19,663 nucleotides of DNA from an uncultured Oscillospiraceae bacterium (GTDB lineage Bacteria > Bacillota > Clostridia > Oscillospirales > Oscillospiraceae), in NCBI GenBank assembly GCA_934597535.1, contig CAKTRT010000021.1, positions 1 through 19,663 of the forward strand, read 5' to 3'. Below are positions 7,581-14,524 of the stretch, in pieces. The notes beneath the pieces were generated by a model that did not search any database, was not told the origin of the DNA, and saw nothing but the letters and a program-made list of their open reading frames with translations. Made by a program: the position numbers and the translations under genes. The stretch's first letter is position 1. Each line of letters begins with the position of its first letter.

Positions 7581-8060
7581 TTACTGTGCGCCGTGCGGCA
7601 CCTTCGCCTTGGCGCTGAGCTTGTCGGCGCGGATGGCAAAGACCTCGACCGCGCGGGCCTGCTGCTCGGTAAATTTGTCCTCGCGGCCTGCCATGTGGCG
7701 CATGAGGGCAGTCAGCGCGGCGAGCTTTTCTTCGCCCTCTAAAAACTCTACATGTCCGACGCCGGTGACGGAGGCGAAGTAATAGCCGCACTGGCAGGCA
7801 ACGTCGTGCTCATCGAACGTGCCGCGGCAGTCCATTTCAAAGGCGACGGTCGGATTTTTGCGCAGGATGTCGAGCTTGCGGCCCTCGCGGGCGCCGTGGC
7901 AGAAAAAGGAAAACGTTCCGTTTTCAAAAGAATAGCCGAAATTCAACGGCAGCAGATAAGGTTCCGTGTCATCCATCATAGCAAGATGAATTACTTTACA
8001 GTCGTTGATGATAGAAAGGATCTCGTTAAAGTCGGTGATCTCGCGGTCAGCTCTGCGCAT
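7581..8060 (-). CDS. NimA-like pyridoxamine 5'-phosphate oxidase family flavoprotein
   Basis: The 159-aa product resembles the split-barrel flavoproteins grouped with NimA (nitroimidazole resistance) and pyridoxamine phosphate oxidases. The visible pattern is MRRADREITDFNEILSIIN, then HLAMMDDTEPYLLPLNFGY, then FFCHGAREGRKLDILRKNPTVAFEMD, and YYFASVTGVGHVEFLEGEEK. These are the FMN-binding strands and the recurring S-V-x-G-x-G turn. Its substrate cannot be named. The start ATG has a GGGGGG ribosome site and a sigma-A promoter at 8085-8113. The Nudix gene follows 44 nt downstream on the same strand. Confidence 0.88.
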   Translation of the reverse strand: MRRADREITDFNEILSIINDCKVIHLAMMDDTEPYLLPLNFGYSFENGTFSFFCHGAREGRKLDILRKNPTVAFEMDCRGTFDEHDVACQCGYYFASVTGVGHVEFLEGEEKLAALTALMRHMAGREDKFTEQQARAVEVFAIRADKLSAKAKVPHGAQ

Positions 8061-8084
8061 GGTAAGCCCCCCATTTTTTTCACC

Positions 8085-8113
8085 ATTATAGAAAAGCAGA
8101 CGGAAAAAAACAA
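8085..8113 (-). promoter_or_regulatory. Sigma-A promoter of the NimA-like gene
   Basis: On the minus strand TTGTTT (8113-8108), a 17-bp spacer and an exact TATAAT (8090-8085) precede the start codon by 24 nt. Spo0A boxes at 8138-8154 lie 25 bp upstream of its -35, so this gene could share control with spoIIA. Confidence 0.7.
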
Positions 8114-8137
8114 GCCCGATATGAGAAAAATCCGGCT

Positions 8138-8182
8138 ATCGCCATACTTCGACAGAAAGCTTCGCATGGACAGGCTTATACT
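8138..8182 (+). promoter_or_regulatory. spoIIA promoter region with tandem Spo0A boxes
   Basis: TTCGACA at 8148-8154 is an exact Spo0A box (TTCGNCA). ATCGCCA at 8138-8144 matches all but the first base and lies exactly 10 bp away, on the same face of the helix. TATACT at 8177-8182 is a good sigma-A -10, 23 bp after the perfect box, with no usable -35 at 17 bp. No sigma-H-type GAAT -10 was found. This resembles Spo0A-activated sigma-A promoters such as B. subtilis spoIIG rather than the sigma-H spoIIA promoter of Bacillus. Exact promoter type is inference. Confidence 0.6.
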
Positions 8183-8232
8183 CTTGGCAAGGCTGAGCGG
8201 CAGACGGTCAAACTACAGAGGAGGGAAAACGA

Positions 8233-8571
8233 TTGGAGGTCATTTCAAGCAGCAGCGGCCGCGCGCTGACACTTACACTGCGCGGGGAGCTGGATCATCA
8301 CGGGGCAAAGGACACCATGCAGCGCATGGAGCTGGCGCTGGATGCGGCGCTTCCGAAAAAGCTGATATTGGATCTTTCCGGCGTGAGCTTTATGGATTCG
8401 TCCGGCATCGCCGTAGTCATGCGCGCGCAAAAACGCATGCGTGCGCTGGACGGCGGCGCAGTGTTGCGCGGCGTTCCGCCGCAGGCAAAAAAAGTATTCG
8501 CCGCGGCAGGAATTTTTCGATTGATTCCGCTTGAGGAAGGAGAAAACAGCGATGAAAGTAAAACCGAATAA
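8233..8571 (+). CDS. spoIIAA: Anti-sigma-F factor antagonist SpoIIAA
   Basis: SpoIIAA is the anti-anti-sigma factor that, when dephosphorylated in the forespore, binds SpoIIAB and frees sigma-F. The 112-aa protein is a single STAS domain with RGELDHH near residue 17 and VSFMDSSGIAV at 51-61. Ser56 of DSSG is the likely site phosphorylated by SpoIIAB. The start is TTG at 8233: an AGAGGAGGG site (8217-8225) lies 7 nt upstream, the N-terminus aligns with B. subtilis SpoIIAA, and there is no in-frame ATG before residue 29. The gene overlaps spoIIAB by 20 nt. Confidence 0.94.
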   Translation: MEVISSSSGRALTLTLRGELDHHGAKDTMQRMELALDAALPKKLILDLSGVSFMDSSGIAVVMRAQKRMRALDGGAVLRGVPPQAKKVFAAAGIFRLIPLEEGENSDESKTE

Positions 8572-8998
8572 CTACATAGCCATCGAGTTTCCGAGTCGCA
8601 GCGTCAACGAAGGGCTGGCGCGCGCCGCGGTCGCGGCGTTTGCCGCCCAGCTCGATCCGACGCTCGATGAATTGGGGGATATTAAGACTGCCGTGAGCGA
8701 GGCGGTGACAAACGCCATCGTTCATGCTTATCCGCAGGAGATCGGCAAGATCGCGCTGCGCGCCTGCATTTTCGACGGTAATGTACTCGAGATCACGGTG
8801 CGCGATTGGGGGCGCGGCATCGCAGATATCGCCAAAGCACGCGAGCCGCTTTTCACCACCGGCGGCGAGGAGCGCAGCGGTATGGGCTTCACGATCATGG
8901 AGAGCTTCATGGATACGCTCACCGTGCGTTCCCGTGACGGCAAGGGGACGGTCGTGACGATGAAGCGCAGGATCGTGCTGCGCCCCGTGCACCGATGA
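8552..8998 (+). CDS. spoIIAB: Anti-sigma-F factor / serine kinase SpoIIAB
   Basis: SpoIIAB binds and inhibits sigma-F and phosphorylates SpoIIAA using ATP. The 148-aa protein (146 in B. subtilis) has the GHKL kinase boxes: N box EAVTNAIVHAY with Glu50 and Asn54, G1 box RDWGRGIADI with Asp85, and G2 region SGMGFTIMESFMD at 109-121. ATG 8552 has an AAGGAG site and gives the family start MKVKPNNYIAIEFPS. An earlier in-frame ATG at 8531 lacks such a site. Its TGA overlaps the sigF start (ATGA), fixing the operon order spoIIAA-spoIIAB-sigF. Confidence 0.96.
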   Translation: MKVKPNNYIAIEFPSRSVNEGLARAAVAAFAAQLDPTLDELGDIKTAVSEAVTNAIVHAYPQEIGKIALRACIFDGNVLEITVRDWGRGIADIAKAREPLFTTGGEERSGMGFTIMESFMDTLTVRSRDGKGTVVTMKRRIVLRPVHR

Positions 8999-9705
8999 AC
9001 GGCACGGCGGAGCTGTTGGAGGCTGCGGCACAGGGGGATGAGCGGGCCTGCGAGCAGATGCTGCGCGACAATAGCGGCCTTATTTGGAGCATCGTGCGGC
9101 GTTACTACGGCCGCGGCGTAGAGCCGGATGATCTGTATCAACTCGGATGTCTTGGATTTCTAAAGGCAGTAAAGGGGTTTGACATTACATTCGGAACGCA
9201 GTTTTCTACCTATGCAGTTCCAAAGATCGCCGGTGAGATCCGGCGTTTTCTGCGGGATGACGGTGCAGTCAAGGTCAGCCGAAGCATCCGTGAGCAGGCG
9301 GCATTGATTTTTGCCGCACGTGAACGGCTCGGCCTTGCCCTTGGACGCGAGCCGGCGCTCTCCGAGCTCGCGGATGAAACAGGCTTGAGCGTTGAGGAGA
9401 TCGCGCAGTGCGAGCTGGCGGTCGCAGCACCGGAAAGTCTGCAGCGGGAAACAGGGGACGGCTTGACGCTCGAAAGCACACTTGGCGGCGAATCGCCAGA
9501 GGACGGCATGGTGGAGCGCATTGCGCTGCGCGAGGCTGTCGAGGCGCTGCCGGAGCGGGAGAAGCTGACGGTCCTGCTGCGCTTTTTCAAGGGGCTGACG
9601 CAGGAGCAGGCAGCGCGTATCCTGGGCGTGTCGCAGGTACAGGTATCCCGCTTGGAGCGGCGTGCGCTGGATCGCCTGCGCGCGAGCTTGGTGGATGCGG
9701 ACTGA
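8995..9705 (+). CDS. sigF: RNA polymerase sporulation sigma factor sigma-F
   Basis: Sigma-F is the first forespore-specific sigma factor, held inactive by SpoIIAB until septation. The 236-aa product shows region 2 (DDLYQLGCLGFLKAVKGFD, FSTYAVPKIAGEIRRFLRDDG), region 3 (VKVSRSIREQA, LGREPALSELADETGLSVEEI) and region 4 (LPEREKLTVLLRFFKGLTQEQAARILGVSQVQVSRLERRALDRLR). The start overlaps the spoIIAB stop codon by 4 nt. The last 119 bp are overlapped on the opposite strand by the TIGR03915-like gene. A hairpin at 9694-9715 includes the stop codon. Confidence 0.96.
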   Translation: MNGTAELLEAAAQGDERACEQMLRDNSGLIWSIVRRYYGRGVEPDDLYQLGCLGFLKAVKGFDITFGTQFSTYAVPKIAGEIRRFLRDDGAVKVSRSIREQAALIFAARERLGLALGREPALSELADETGLSVEEIAQCELAVAAPESLQRETGDGLTLESTLGGESPEDGMVERIALREAVEALPEREKLTVLLRFFKGLTQEQAARILGVSQVQVSRLERRALDRLRASLVDAD

Positions 9706-10456
9706 TGTCCGCATCATCCTGAAATTCCGTCATGGCGCTCCAGTACCGTTTGGGCATGTGCGTCATGCGGAGCTTCTCGTTTTTGCGCGCTTCAATGGCT
9801 ATGGTGTCATAGAAACGTCGCCAAAGGCGGCGATAACCTGCCTCGACCTCATCCGGCCGCGCCATTTCGAACTGATCGAGCGGTACGATCCGCGATACGC
9901 CGCCGCTGTAAAACAGCGCCTCTCGGTGTGTGCGGTCGTAGATGAAAAACGCTTCATTACGGTATCTTTCGCAGAAGTGATGCCGAAGCAGCGGGAGAAC
10001 ACGGTTTTTGGGTTCAATTTCAGAGCCCAATACGCCATCGAACTCCGAAAAACGCACAAAGCCGCGCAGCAGTTCGACTTCTCCGGAAAGATGCCGTACT
10101 GCCTTGAGCAGCGGGAGATAGATTTCATCGCTGAGTCTTGTCAGCAGCGGTGCGCCTTCACGGTAGAATTTGACTACAAAGCGGTAGATCGCCATTTCTT
10201 TGTCCGGCATGCAGGTCAGAAATGCGCGGCGCAGGAATGCCCCGACCTCCGGTGAGCGACAGTACAAACTGCGGTAGACGCGCTGTGCATGCGCGCGGTC
10301 GGTCACGACCGCGCGCATCTCAAATAGACTGGGCTCGTCGTCCCCATCGCGCAGGATCGCGGTGGGGCGTTCTTTTTGCGTATAGCTTTCAAACACGCAG
10401 CAAAGAAGGCCGTCAAAACTGCCGTCATACTGATAGATGATCTCGCGCCATGCCAT
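9587..10456 (-). CDS. TIGR03915-type putative DNA metabolism protein with 3' extension
   Basis: The 289-aa product begins MAWREIIYQYDGSFDGLLCCVFESYTQKERP, the pattern of the TIGR03915/DUF4130 family, which regularly accompanies the TIGR03916 radical SAM protein and is sometimes fused to a uracil-DNA-glycosylase-like domain. PDKEMAIYRFVVKFYREG, LLRGFVRFSEFDGVL and FYDTIAIEARKN are visible. The family usually ends soon after MTEF, here at residues 242-245. This protein runs on for 44 residues rich in Pro, Ala and Ser that are antisense to the end of sigF, suggesting loss of the ancestral stop codon. ATG 10456 has a GAAGGAGG site and lies 11 nt after the radical SAM gene. Biochemical function is unknown. 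Confidence 0.85.
   Translation of the reverse strand: MAWREIIYQYDGSFDGLLCCVFESYTQKERPTAILRDGDDEPSLFEMRAVVTDRAHAQRVYRSLYCRSPEVGAFLRRAFLTCMPDKEMAIYRFVVKFYREGAPLLTRLSDEIYLPLLKAVRHLSGEVELLRGFVRFSEFDGVLGSEIEPKNRVLPLLRHHFCERYRNEAFFIYDRTHREALFYSGGVSRIVPLDQFEMARPDEVEAGYRRLWRRFYDTIAIEARKNEKLRMTHMPKRYWSAMTEFQDDADISPHPPSSRAGDPAHAAPSGIPVPATRPGYALPAPASAP
9694..9715. terminator. Hairpin at the sigF/TIGR03915 junction
   Basis: A perfect 9-bp stem, GATGCGGAC with GTCCGCATC and loop TGAT, contains the sigF stop codon. No U-run follows on either strand, so it is at best a weak or factor-dependent terminator. It is the only candidate between the two convergent genes. Confidence 0.35.
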
Positions 10457-10467
10457 AGCGTCCTCCT

Positions 10468-11736
10468 TCAGCCGACCTGATCGAAAAGGGATAGCTGCTG
10501 TACATCCGGCTGCGGCAGCGCACGGCGCTCCGCAGCGATCAGATTGGACATGATCCCTTCCTGCGACAGCGAAAGCGGTGCGGCGTATCGTCCGCTGCAC
10601 ATAAGGAAGTATTGCGCCCGCTTCATTACGACCCCGAGCCTGCGCAGATCCTCCGCATGCAGCGGTCCTGTGCGCCGCGCGACCAGAATGCGTTTGGCGC
10701 TCACCACGCCAATGCCCGGCACGCGCAGCAGCGCTTCGTAGTCCGCGCGGTTGACCTCGACAGGGAAGAACTCCGGATGGCGCAGCGCCCAACAGCACTT
10801 GGGGTCGAGACGGGAATCAAAATCCGGCGCGCTGTCATCCAGCAGCTCATGTGCGCGAAAGCCGTAGAACCGCAGCAGCCAATCTGCCTGATAGAGCCGG
10901 TGCTCGCGCAGCAGCGGCGGCTTGGTGTCAAGGGATGGCAAAAGTGTGTTTTCCACCACCGGTACATAGGCGGAGTAGAACACACGTTTCAGCTTATAGG
11001 AGTCATAGAGCGCCTGTGTTAAATTCAGGATGTGCAGGTCACTCTCCTGCGTTGCGCCCACGATGAGCTGCGTGCTTTGGCCCGCAGGGGCAAAGCGCGG
11101 CGCATGCCGGTAGGTCACAAGCTCCTGCCGACTCTGCTTTGCCCGCTCACGGATCTGCGTCATCGGGCGGAGAATGGCCTGCTTCGTTTTATTCGGTGCC
11201 AGAAGTCTAAGTCCCGCTTCGCTCGGCAGCTCAATGTTCACGCTCAGACGGTCGGCGAGAAGACCGAGCTGTTCGATCAGCTCCGGCGATGTGCCGGGGA
11301 TCGCCTTGGCGTGGATATAGCCGTTAAAGCGGTACTCGCAGCGGAGGATCGACAGCGCGCGGATCATCAGCTCTGTTGTGTAGTCCGGTGAGCGCAGCAC
11401 GCCGGAGGAGAGGAACAGCCCCTCAATATAGTTGCGCCGGTAGAAGCCGATCGTCAGCTCGGCCAGTTCCTTTGGGGTAAATGTTGCGCGCGGCGTATCG
11501 TTTGTGCAGCGGTTGACGCAGTATTTGCAGTTATAACAGCAGTCGTTCGAGAGCAGCACCTTGAGGAGCGTTACGCAGCGCCCATCGGCCGAAAAGCTGT
11601 GGCAGCAGCCTGCAACAGACGAAGATGTACAGCCGATCTTGCCCTCCTGATAGCCGCGTTTAGCCCCGCTCGAGGTGCAGGCGGCGTCGTATTTCGCGGC
11701 ATCGGCAAGGATCGTGAGCTTATCGAGCAGCTCCAT
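10468..11736 (-). CDS. Putative DNA modification/repair radical SAM protein (TIGR03916 type)
   Basis: This 422-aa radical S-adenosylmethionine enzyme carries CCYNCKYC, giving the CxxxCxxC cluster ligands Cys66, Cys70 and Cys73. Other features are GLFLSSGV, IHAKAIPG, LSVNIELPSE and QLIVGATQESD. A helix-hairpin-helix DNA-binding motif, LLRVPGIGVVSAKRI (337-350), follows. The C-terminus ends in the QLSLFDQVG tail common in this family. The HhH motif and the TIGR03915 partner downstream suggest action on DNA; the reaction is unknown. The start lacks a clear ribosome site and lies 6 nt after the stop of the 41-aa gene, so it probably depends on coupling. LexA boxes in the shared promoter predict SOS induction. 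Confidence 0.9.
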   Translation of the reverse strand: MELLDKLTILADAAKYDAACTSSGAKRGYQEGKIGCTSSSVAGCCHSFSADGRCVTLLKVLLSNDCCYNCKYCVNRCTNDTPRATFTPKELAELTIGFYRRNYIEGLFLSSGVLRSPDYTTELMIRALSILRCEYRFNGYIHAKAIPGTSPELIEQLGLLADRLSVNIELPSEAGLRLLAPNKTKQAILRPMTQIRERAKQSRQELVTYRHAPRFAPAGQSTQLIVGATQESDLHILNLTQALYDSYKLKRVFYSAYVPVVENTLLPSLDTKPPLLREHRLYQADWLLRFYGFRAHELLDDSAPDFDSRLDPKCCWALRHPEFFPVEVNRADYEALLRVPGIGVVSAKRILVARRTGPLHAEDLRRLGVVMKRAQYFLMCSGRYAAPLSLSQEGIMSNLIAAERRALPQPDVQQLSLFDQVG

Positions 11737-11742
11737 TTTGTG

Positions 11743-11868
11743 TCAGCGGGCGTATCTCGCCTTGCGGCGTCTGGGCTGCGGCTGGTCGAGCCACAGCAGC
11801 ATCTTCATCACATTGCCGGAAACAAAGCCGACGCCGATCAGTACGAAAACGAGTGTAGAAGCCGTCAT
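11743..11868 (-). CDS. 41-aa single-span membrane peptide, first gene of the LexA-box operon
   Basis: ATG 11868 has a strong GGAGG ribosome site (minus strand, about 11875-11879) and opens 41 codons to TGA 11745-11743. The peptide starts MTASTLVFVLIGVGFVSGNV, a membrane span of about 18-20 residues. It continues MKMLLWLDQP and ends in a very basic tail, QPRRRKARYAR. The radical SAM start codon lies 6 nt beyond its stop, so the two are coupled. Its promoter is overlapped by LexA boxes. I know no named family for it. By analogy only, several bacterial SOS regulons include small membrane proteins that delay division (SidA, YneA) or depolarise the membrane (TisB). Confidence 0.72.
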   Translation of the reverse strand: MTASTLVFVLIGVGFVSGNVMKMLLWLDQPQPRRRKARYAR

Positions 11869-11889
11869 GAAAATTCCCTCCGGTTACTT

Positions 11890-11903
11890 AGAACTTCTGT
11901 TCG
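11890..11903. promoter_or_regulatory. LexA (SOS) box 1
   Basis: AGAACTTCTGTTCG contains the exact GAAC-N4-GTTC core of the Gram-positive LexA/DinR box (consensus CGAACRNRYGTTYC). It covers the predicted transcription start of the minus-strand operon. Confidence 0.88.
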
Positions 11904-11909
11904 AGTGCT

Positions 11910-11938
11910 ATTATAAATCGAACAAAAGTTCTTGTCAA
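11910..11938 (-). promoter_or_regulatory. Consensus sigma-A promoter of the 41-aa/radical SAM operon
   Basis: On the minus strand an exact TTGACA (11938-11933), a 17-bp spacer and an exact TATAAT (11915-11910) form a perfect housekeeping promoter. Its spacer holds one LexA box and its start region (near 11903) holds another, so it should be strong but tightly repressed. Confidence 0.92.
11919..11932. promoter_or_regulatory. LexA (SOS) box 2
   Basis: CGAACAAAAGTTCT is an exact GAAC-N4-GTTC box. It lies entirely within the 17-bp spacer of the minus-strand promoter, so LexA binding would exclude RNA polymerase. On its own strand box 1 reads CGAACAGAAGTTCT, differing at one base. Confidence 0.9.
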
Positions 11939-11946
11939 GAGGGAAT

Positions 11947-11960
11947 CGAACAAATTTTCT
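11947..11960. promoter_or_regulatory. LexA-like box 3 (imperfect)
   Basis: CGAACAAATTTTCT agrees with box 2 except in two positions, one of them the G of the right GTTC arm. It lies 28 bp from box 2, the same step as between boxes 1 and 2 (29 bp), and 17 bp upstream of the pcrA -35. Confidence 0.5.
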
Positions 11961-11977
11961 ATTTTTGTAAAAAGCAG

Positions 11978-12006
11978 TTGACCGAAGAAGGGAAAAAGGG
12001 TAAGAT
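11978..12006 (+). promoter_or_regulatory. Sigma-A promoter of pcrA
   Basis: TTGACC (11978-11983), a 17-bp spacer and TAAGAT (12001-12006) lie 31 nt before the pcrA start codon. The exact LexA boxes are 46 bp or more upstream of this -35, so SOS control of pcrA is less certain than that of the divergent operon. Confidence 0.75.
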
Positions 12007-12037
12007 GTGGTAAGATTTTGAAAAAGGTGAGAAGCAT

Positions 12038-14488
12038 ATGAACGATTTCAATGCCCGCTACGCCGCCGCACGCAAGGCGGCGATCGCGCGGGATTTTGCA
12101 AAGCTCAATCCTGAGCAGCGCCGCGGCGTGCTGACGACTGAGGGCGCGCTGCTGCTGCTCGCGGGCGCGGGCAGCGGCAAGACGACGGTGCTCATCAACC
12201 GCGTCGCGAACCTGCTGACATACGGGCGGGGGAGCGACAGCGAGGAGGTGCCTGCGTGGGCGACGGAGGACGACCTTGCATTTTTAGAAAGTTACCCCGC
12301 GCATCCGACAAACGACGAGCGCAGCCGCATGGTGCGCCTTTGCGCGCTCGAGCCTGCCGCGCCGTGGTCGGTGCTGGCGGTGACATTTACGAACAAGGCG
12401 GCAAACGAGCTGCGCGACCGTCTTGCCGCCTTTGGCATCCGCGGCGCGGAAAGCGTCTGGGCGATGACGTTCCACTCCGCCTGCGTGCGCATCCTGCGCA
12501 GGGACATTGACAGGATCGGATTTTCCAAGGATTTCACCATCTATGATACAGACGACTCCAAGCGCGTGCTTAAGGATATTGTCAAGGAACTGGGGCTGGA
12601 GGAGAAAGCGTTTCCGCCTCGCGAGCTGCTCGCGGAGATCTCAAATGCCAAGGACGCGATGGAGTCCGCACAGGCTTACGCGCGCCGCTGGAACGGCAGC
12701 GACGACTGGCGCAGAGAGCGCATCGCAAAGATCTATGCGCGCTACGTGGACAAGCTGCGCGAGGCCAATGCGCTCGATTTTGATGACATCATCCTTCACG
12801 CGGTGACGCTGCTGCAATCGCAGGCCGACGTGCGTGACTATTACCGCGATAAGTTCCGCTATGTGCTCATCGACGAGTATCAGGATACGAACCGTCTGCA
12901 ATACCTGCTGATGAAGCAGCTTGTCGGGCTGCGCGGCAATATCTGCGTCGTCGGCGACGACGATCAGAGCATCTATAAGTTCCGCGGCGCGGACATTACG
13001 AACATCCTGAATTTTGAAAAGGAATACAAGGGCTGCCGCACGATCCGTCTGGAGCAGAACTACCGCTCCACGCAGAATATCCTCGACGCGGCGAACGCCG
13101 TCATCAAAAACAACACGGGCCGCAAGGGCAAGACTCTCTGGACCGATGCGGGTGCGGGCGATAAGGTGCTCATCAAGACCGTCTTCAACGAGCAGGACGA
13201 GGCGAATTTTGTTGTCAGCAGTATCATGATGGACTACAACCGCGGACGAAACTGGAAAGAAAACGCCATCTTGTACCGCATGAACGCGCAGTCGAACGCG
13301 CTCGAATATGCGTTCAAGCGCAACGGCGTGCCATATCAGATCGTCGGCGGCATGAAGTTCTTCGAGCGCGCCGAGGTCAAGGACATGCTTGCGTACCTCG
13401 CGGTCATCAACAACCCGAGCGACGATCTGCGCCTGCGCCGCATCATCAACAATCCGCCGCGCGGCATCGGCAATACGACGATCGAGCGCGTGCAGGATCT
13501 TGCGAGCGAGCAGGGCGTGCCGATGATGGCCGTTTTGCAGCACGCAGGGGAGTACGCCGTGCTCAAGAGCGCGGCGGGCAAGCTCGAGCGCTTCGCCCAG
13601 CTCATCGCCGCGCTGCGCGAGATGGCGGACACGATGGAGCTCGCGGAGTTCTATGACGCGGTCTGCGAGCAGACGAGCTATGTACGCACGCTGCAGGAAA
13701 AGGGCGACATGGAGAGCCGTGGGCGGCTTGAAAACGTGCAGGAGCTCAAGTCGAACATCGTTTCGTTCCTTGAAAACGATCCGGAGGATGCGACGCTCTC
13801 GGGCTTTTTGAACGAGATTGCGCTCTACACCGACCTCGACAGCGCGACGAGCGACAACTGCGTGACGATGATGACGATGCACAGCGCCAAGGGCCTTGAA
13901 TTTCCGTGCGTGTATGTTGTCGGCATGGAGGAGGGGATCTTCCCCGGCGAGCGCGTGCGCTACAACGATGAGGAGGTCGAGGAGGAGCGCCGTCTCTGCT
14001 ATGTTGCGATGACGCGCGCAAAGGAGCGCCTGACGATGACCTGCACGCGACAGCGTATGCTGTTTGGCCGCACGAGCGCCAGCGAGCCATCGCGCTTTTT
14101 GGAGGAGGTCCCGTCGGAGAATGCCGACTGGGTCGGCCGGCAGGCGCAGAACCAGCCGCTCTTTGCCTTTGGCGACATGGATTTTAGCAGTGCATCCTCA
14201 CACGGCTGCAGCGACGGCCGCACGCAGGGGGCTGCGCGGTATGACAGCGTTATGCAGCACCGTCCCAGAACTGCGCCGAAGCCTGCGCCCCAGCGCCCGG
14301 CTCCGGCGAAGGTGCCGCTGATGCAGCTTGCAGCGGGCGATCAGATCTCCCACAAGACCTTTGGCAGCGGCATGGTCGTGTCTGTCACTCCCATGGGCGG
14401 CGACGCGCTCATCGAAGTGGCGTTCGATACGGTCGGCACCAAAAAACTGATGCTCAAAACGGCGGGAGTACATATTACCAAGTTGTAA
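12038..14488 (+). CDS. pcrA: ATP-dependent DNA helicase PcrA/UvrD
   Basis: This is an 816-aa superfamily 1A 3'-5' helicase of nucleotide excision repair, rolling-circle replication and recombination control. LNPEQRRGV is the Q motif. LAGAGSGKTT at 41-50 is Walker A. TFTNKAANEL at 116-125 is motif Ia. LIDEYQDTN at 277-285 is Walker B, and VVGDDDQSIYKFRGAD follows. LEQNYRST is motif IV, TMHSAKGLEF motif V and VAMTRAKERL motif VI. A C-terminal Tudor-like domain (ISHKTFGSGMVV... to residue 816) is typical of PcrA. Residues 63-108 form an insert between motifs I and Ia, longer than in B. subtilis PcrA. ATG 12038 has an AAGGTGAG site. It is transcribed divergently from the LexA-box operon. Confidence 0.96.
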   Translation: MNDFNARYAAARKAAIARDFAKLNPEQRRGVLTTEGALLLLAGAGSGKTTVLINRVANLLTYGRGSDSEEVPAWATEDDLAFLESYPAHPTNDERSRMVRLCALEPAAPWSVLAVTFTNKAANELRDRLAAFGIRGAESVWAMTFHSACVRILRRDIDRIGFSKDFTIYDTDDSKRVLKDIVKELGLEEKAFPPRELLAEISNAKDAMESAQAYARRWNGSDDWRRERIAKIYARYVDKLREANALDFDDIILHAVTLLQSQADVRDYYRDKFRYVLIDEYQDTNRLQYLLMKQLVGLRGNICVVGDDDQSIYKFRGADITNILNFEKEYKGCRTIRLEQNYRSTQNILDAANAVIKNNTGRKGKTLWTDAGAGDKVLIKTVFNEQDEANFVVSSIMMDYNRGRNWKENAILYRMNAQSNALEYAFKRNGVPYQIVGGMKFFERAEVKDMLAYLAVINNPSDDLRLRRIINNPPRGIGNTTIERVQDLASEQGVPMMAVLQHAGEYAVLKSAAGKLERFAQLIAALREMADTMELAEFYDAVCEQTSYVRTLQEKGDMESRGRLENVQELKSNIVSFLENDPEDATLSGFLNEIALYTDLDSATSDNCVTMMTMHSAKGLEFPCVYVVGMEEGIFPGERVRYNDEEVEEERRLCYVAMTRAKERLTMTCTRQRMLFGRTSASEPSRFLEEVPSENADWVGRQAQNQPLFAFGDMDFSSASSHGCSDGRTQGAARYDSVMQHRPRTAPKPAPQRPAPAKVPLMQLAAGDQISHKTFGSGMVVSVTPMGGDALIEVAFDTVGTKKLMLKTAGVHITKL

Positions 14489-14524
14489 GAAAAGAGACGG
14501 ACCTCTGGGTCCGTCTCTTTTCTT
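14489..14524. terminator. Bidirectional terminator between pcrA and the AlkZ-like gene
   Basis: A 15-bp perfect stem (GAAAAGAGACGGACC with GGTCCGTCTCTTTTC, loop TCTG) has U-rich ends on both strands. It separates two convergent genes that end within 35 nt of each other. Confidence 0.88.

Noticed and set aside
10468..10798. A longer N-terminus for the TIGR03915-like protein starting at 10798
   Set aside because: The extra residues are an out-of-frame reading of the radical SAM gene; the start at 10456 has a GAAGGAGG site and the family N-terminus.
11909..11914. TATTAT as a plus-strand -10 for pcrA between the LexA boxes
   Set aside because: No -35 lies at 16-18 bp and the TTGACC-N17-TAAGAT promoter nearer the gene is better.
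12641..13882. A 413-codon open frame on the minus strand
   Set aside because: It is antisense to pcrA, whose helicase motifs are intact; composition is typical of a shadow frame.
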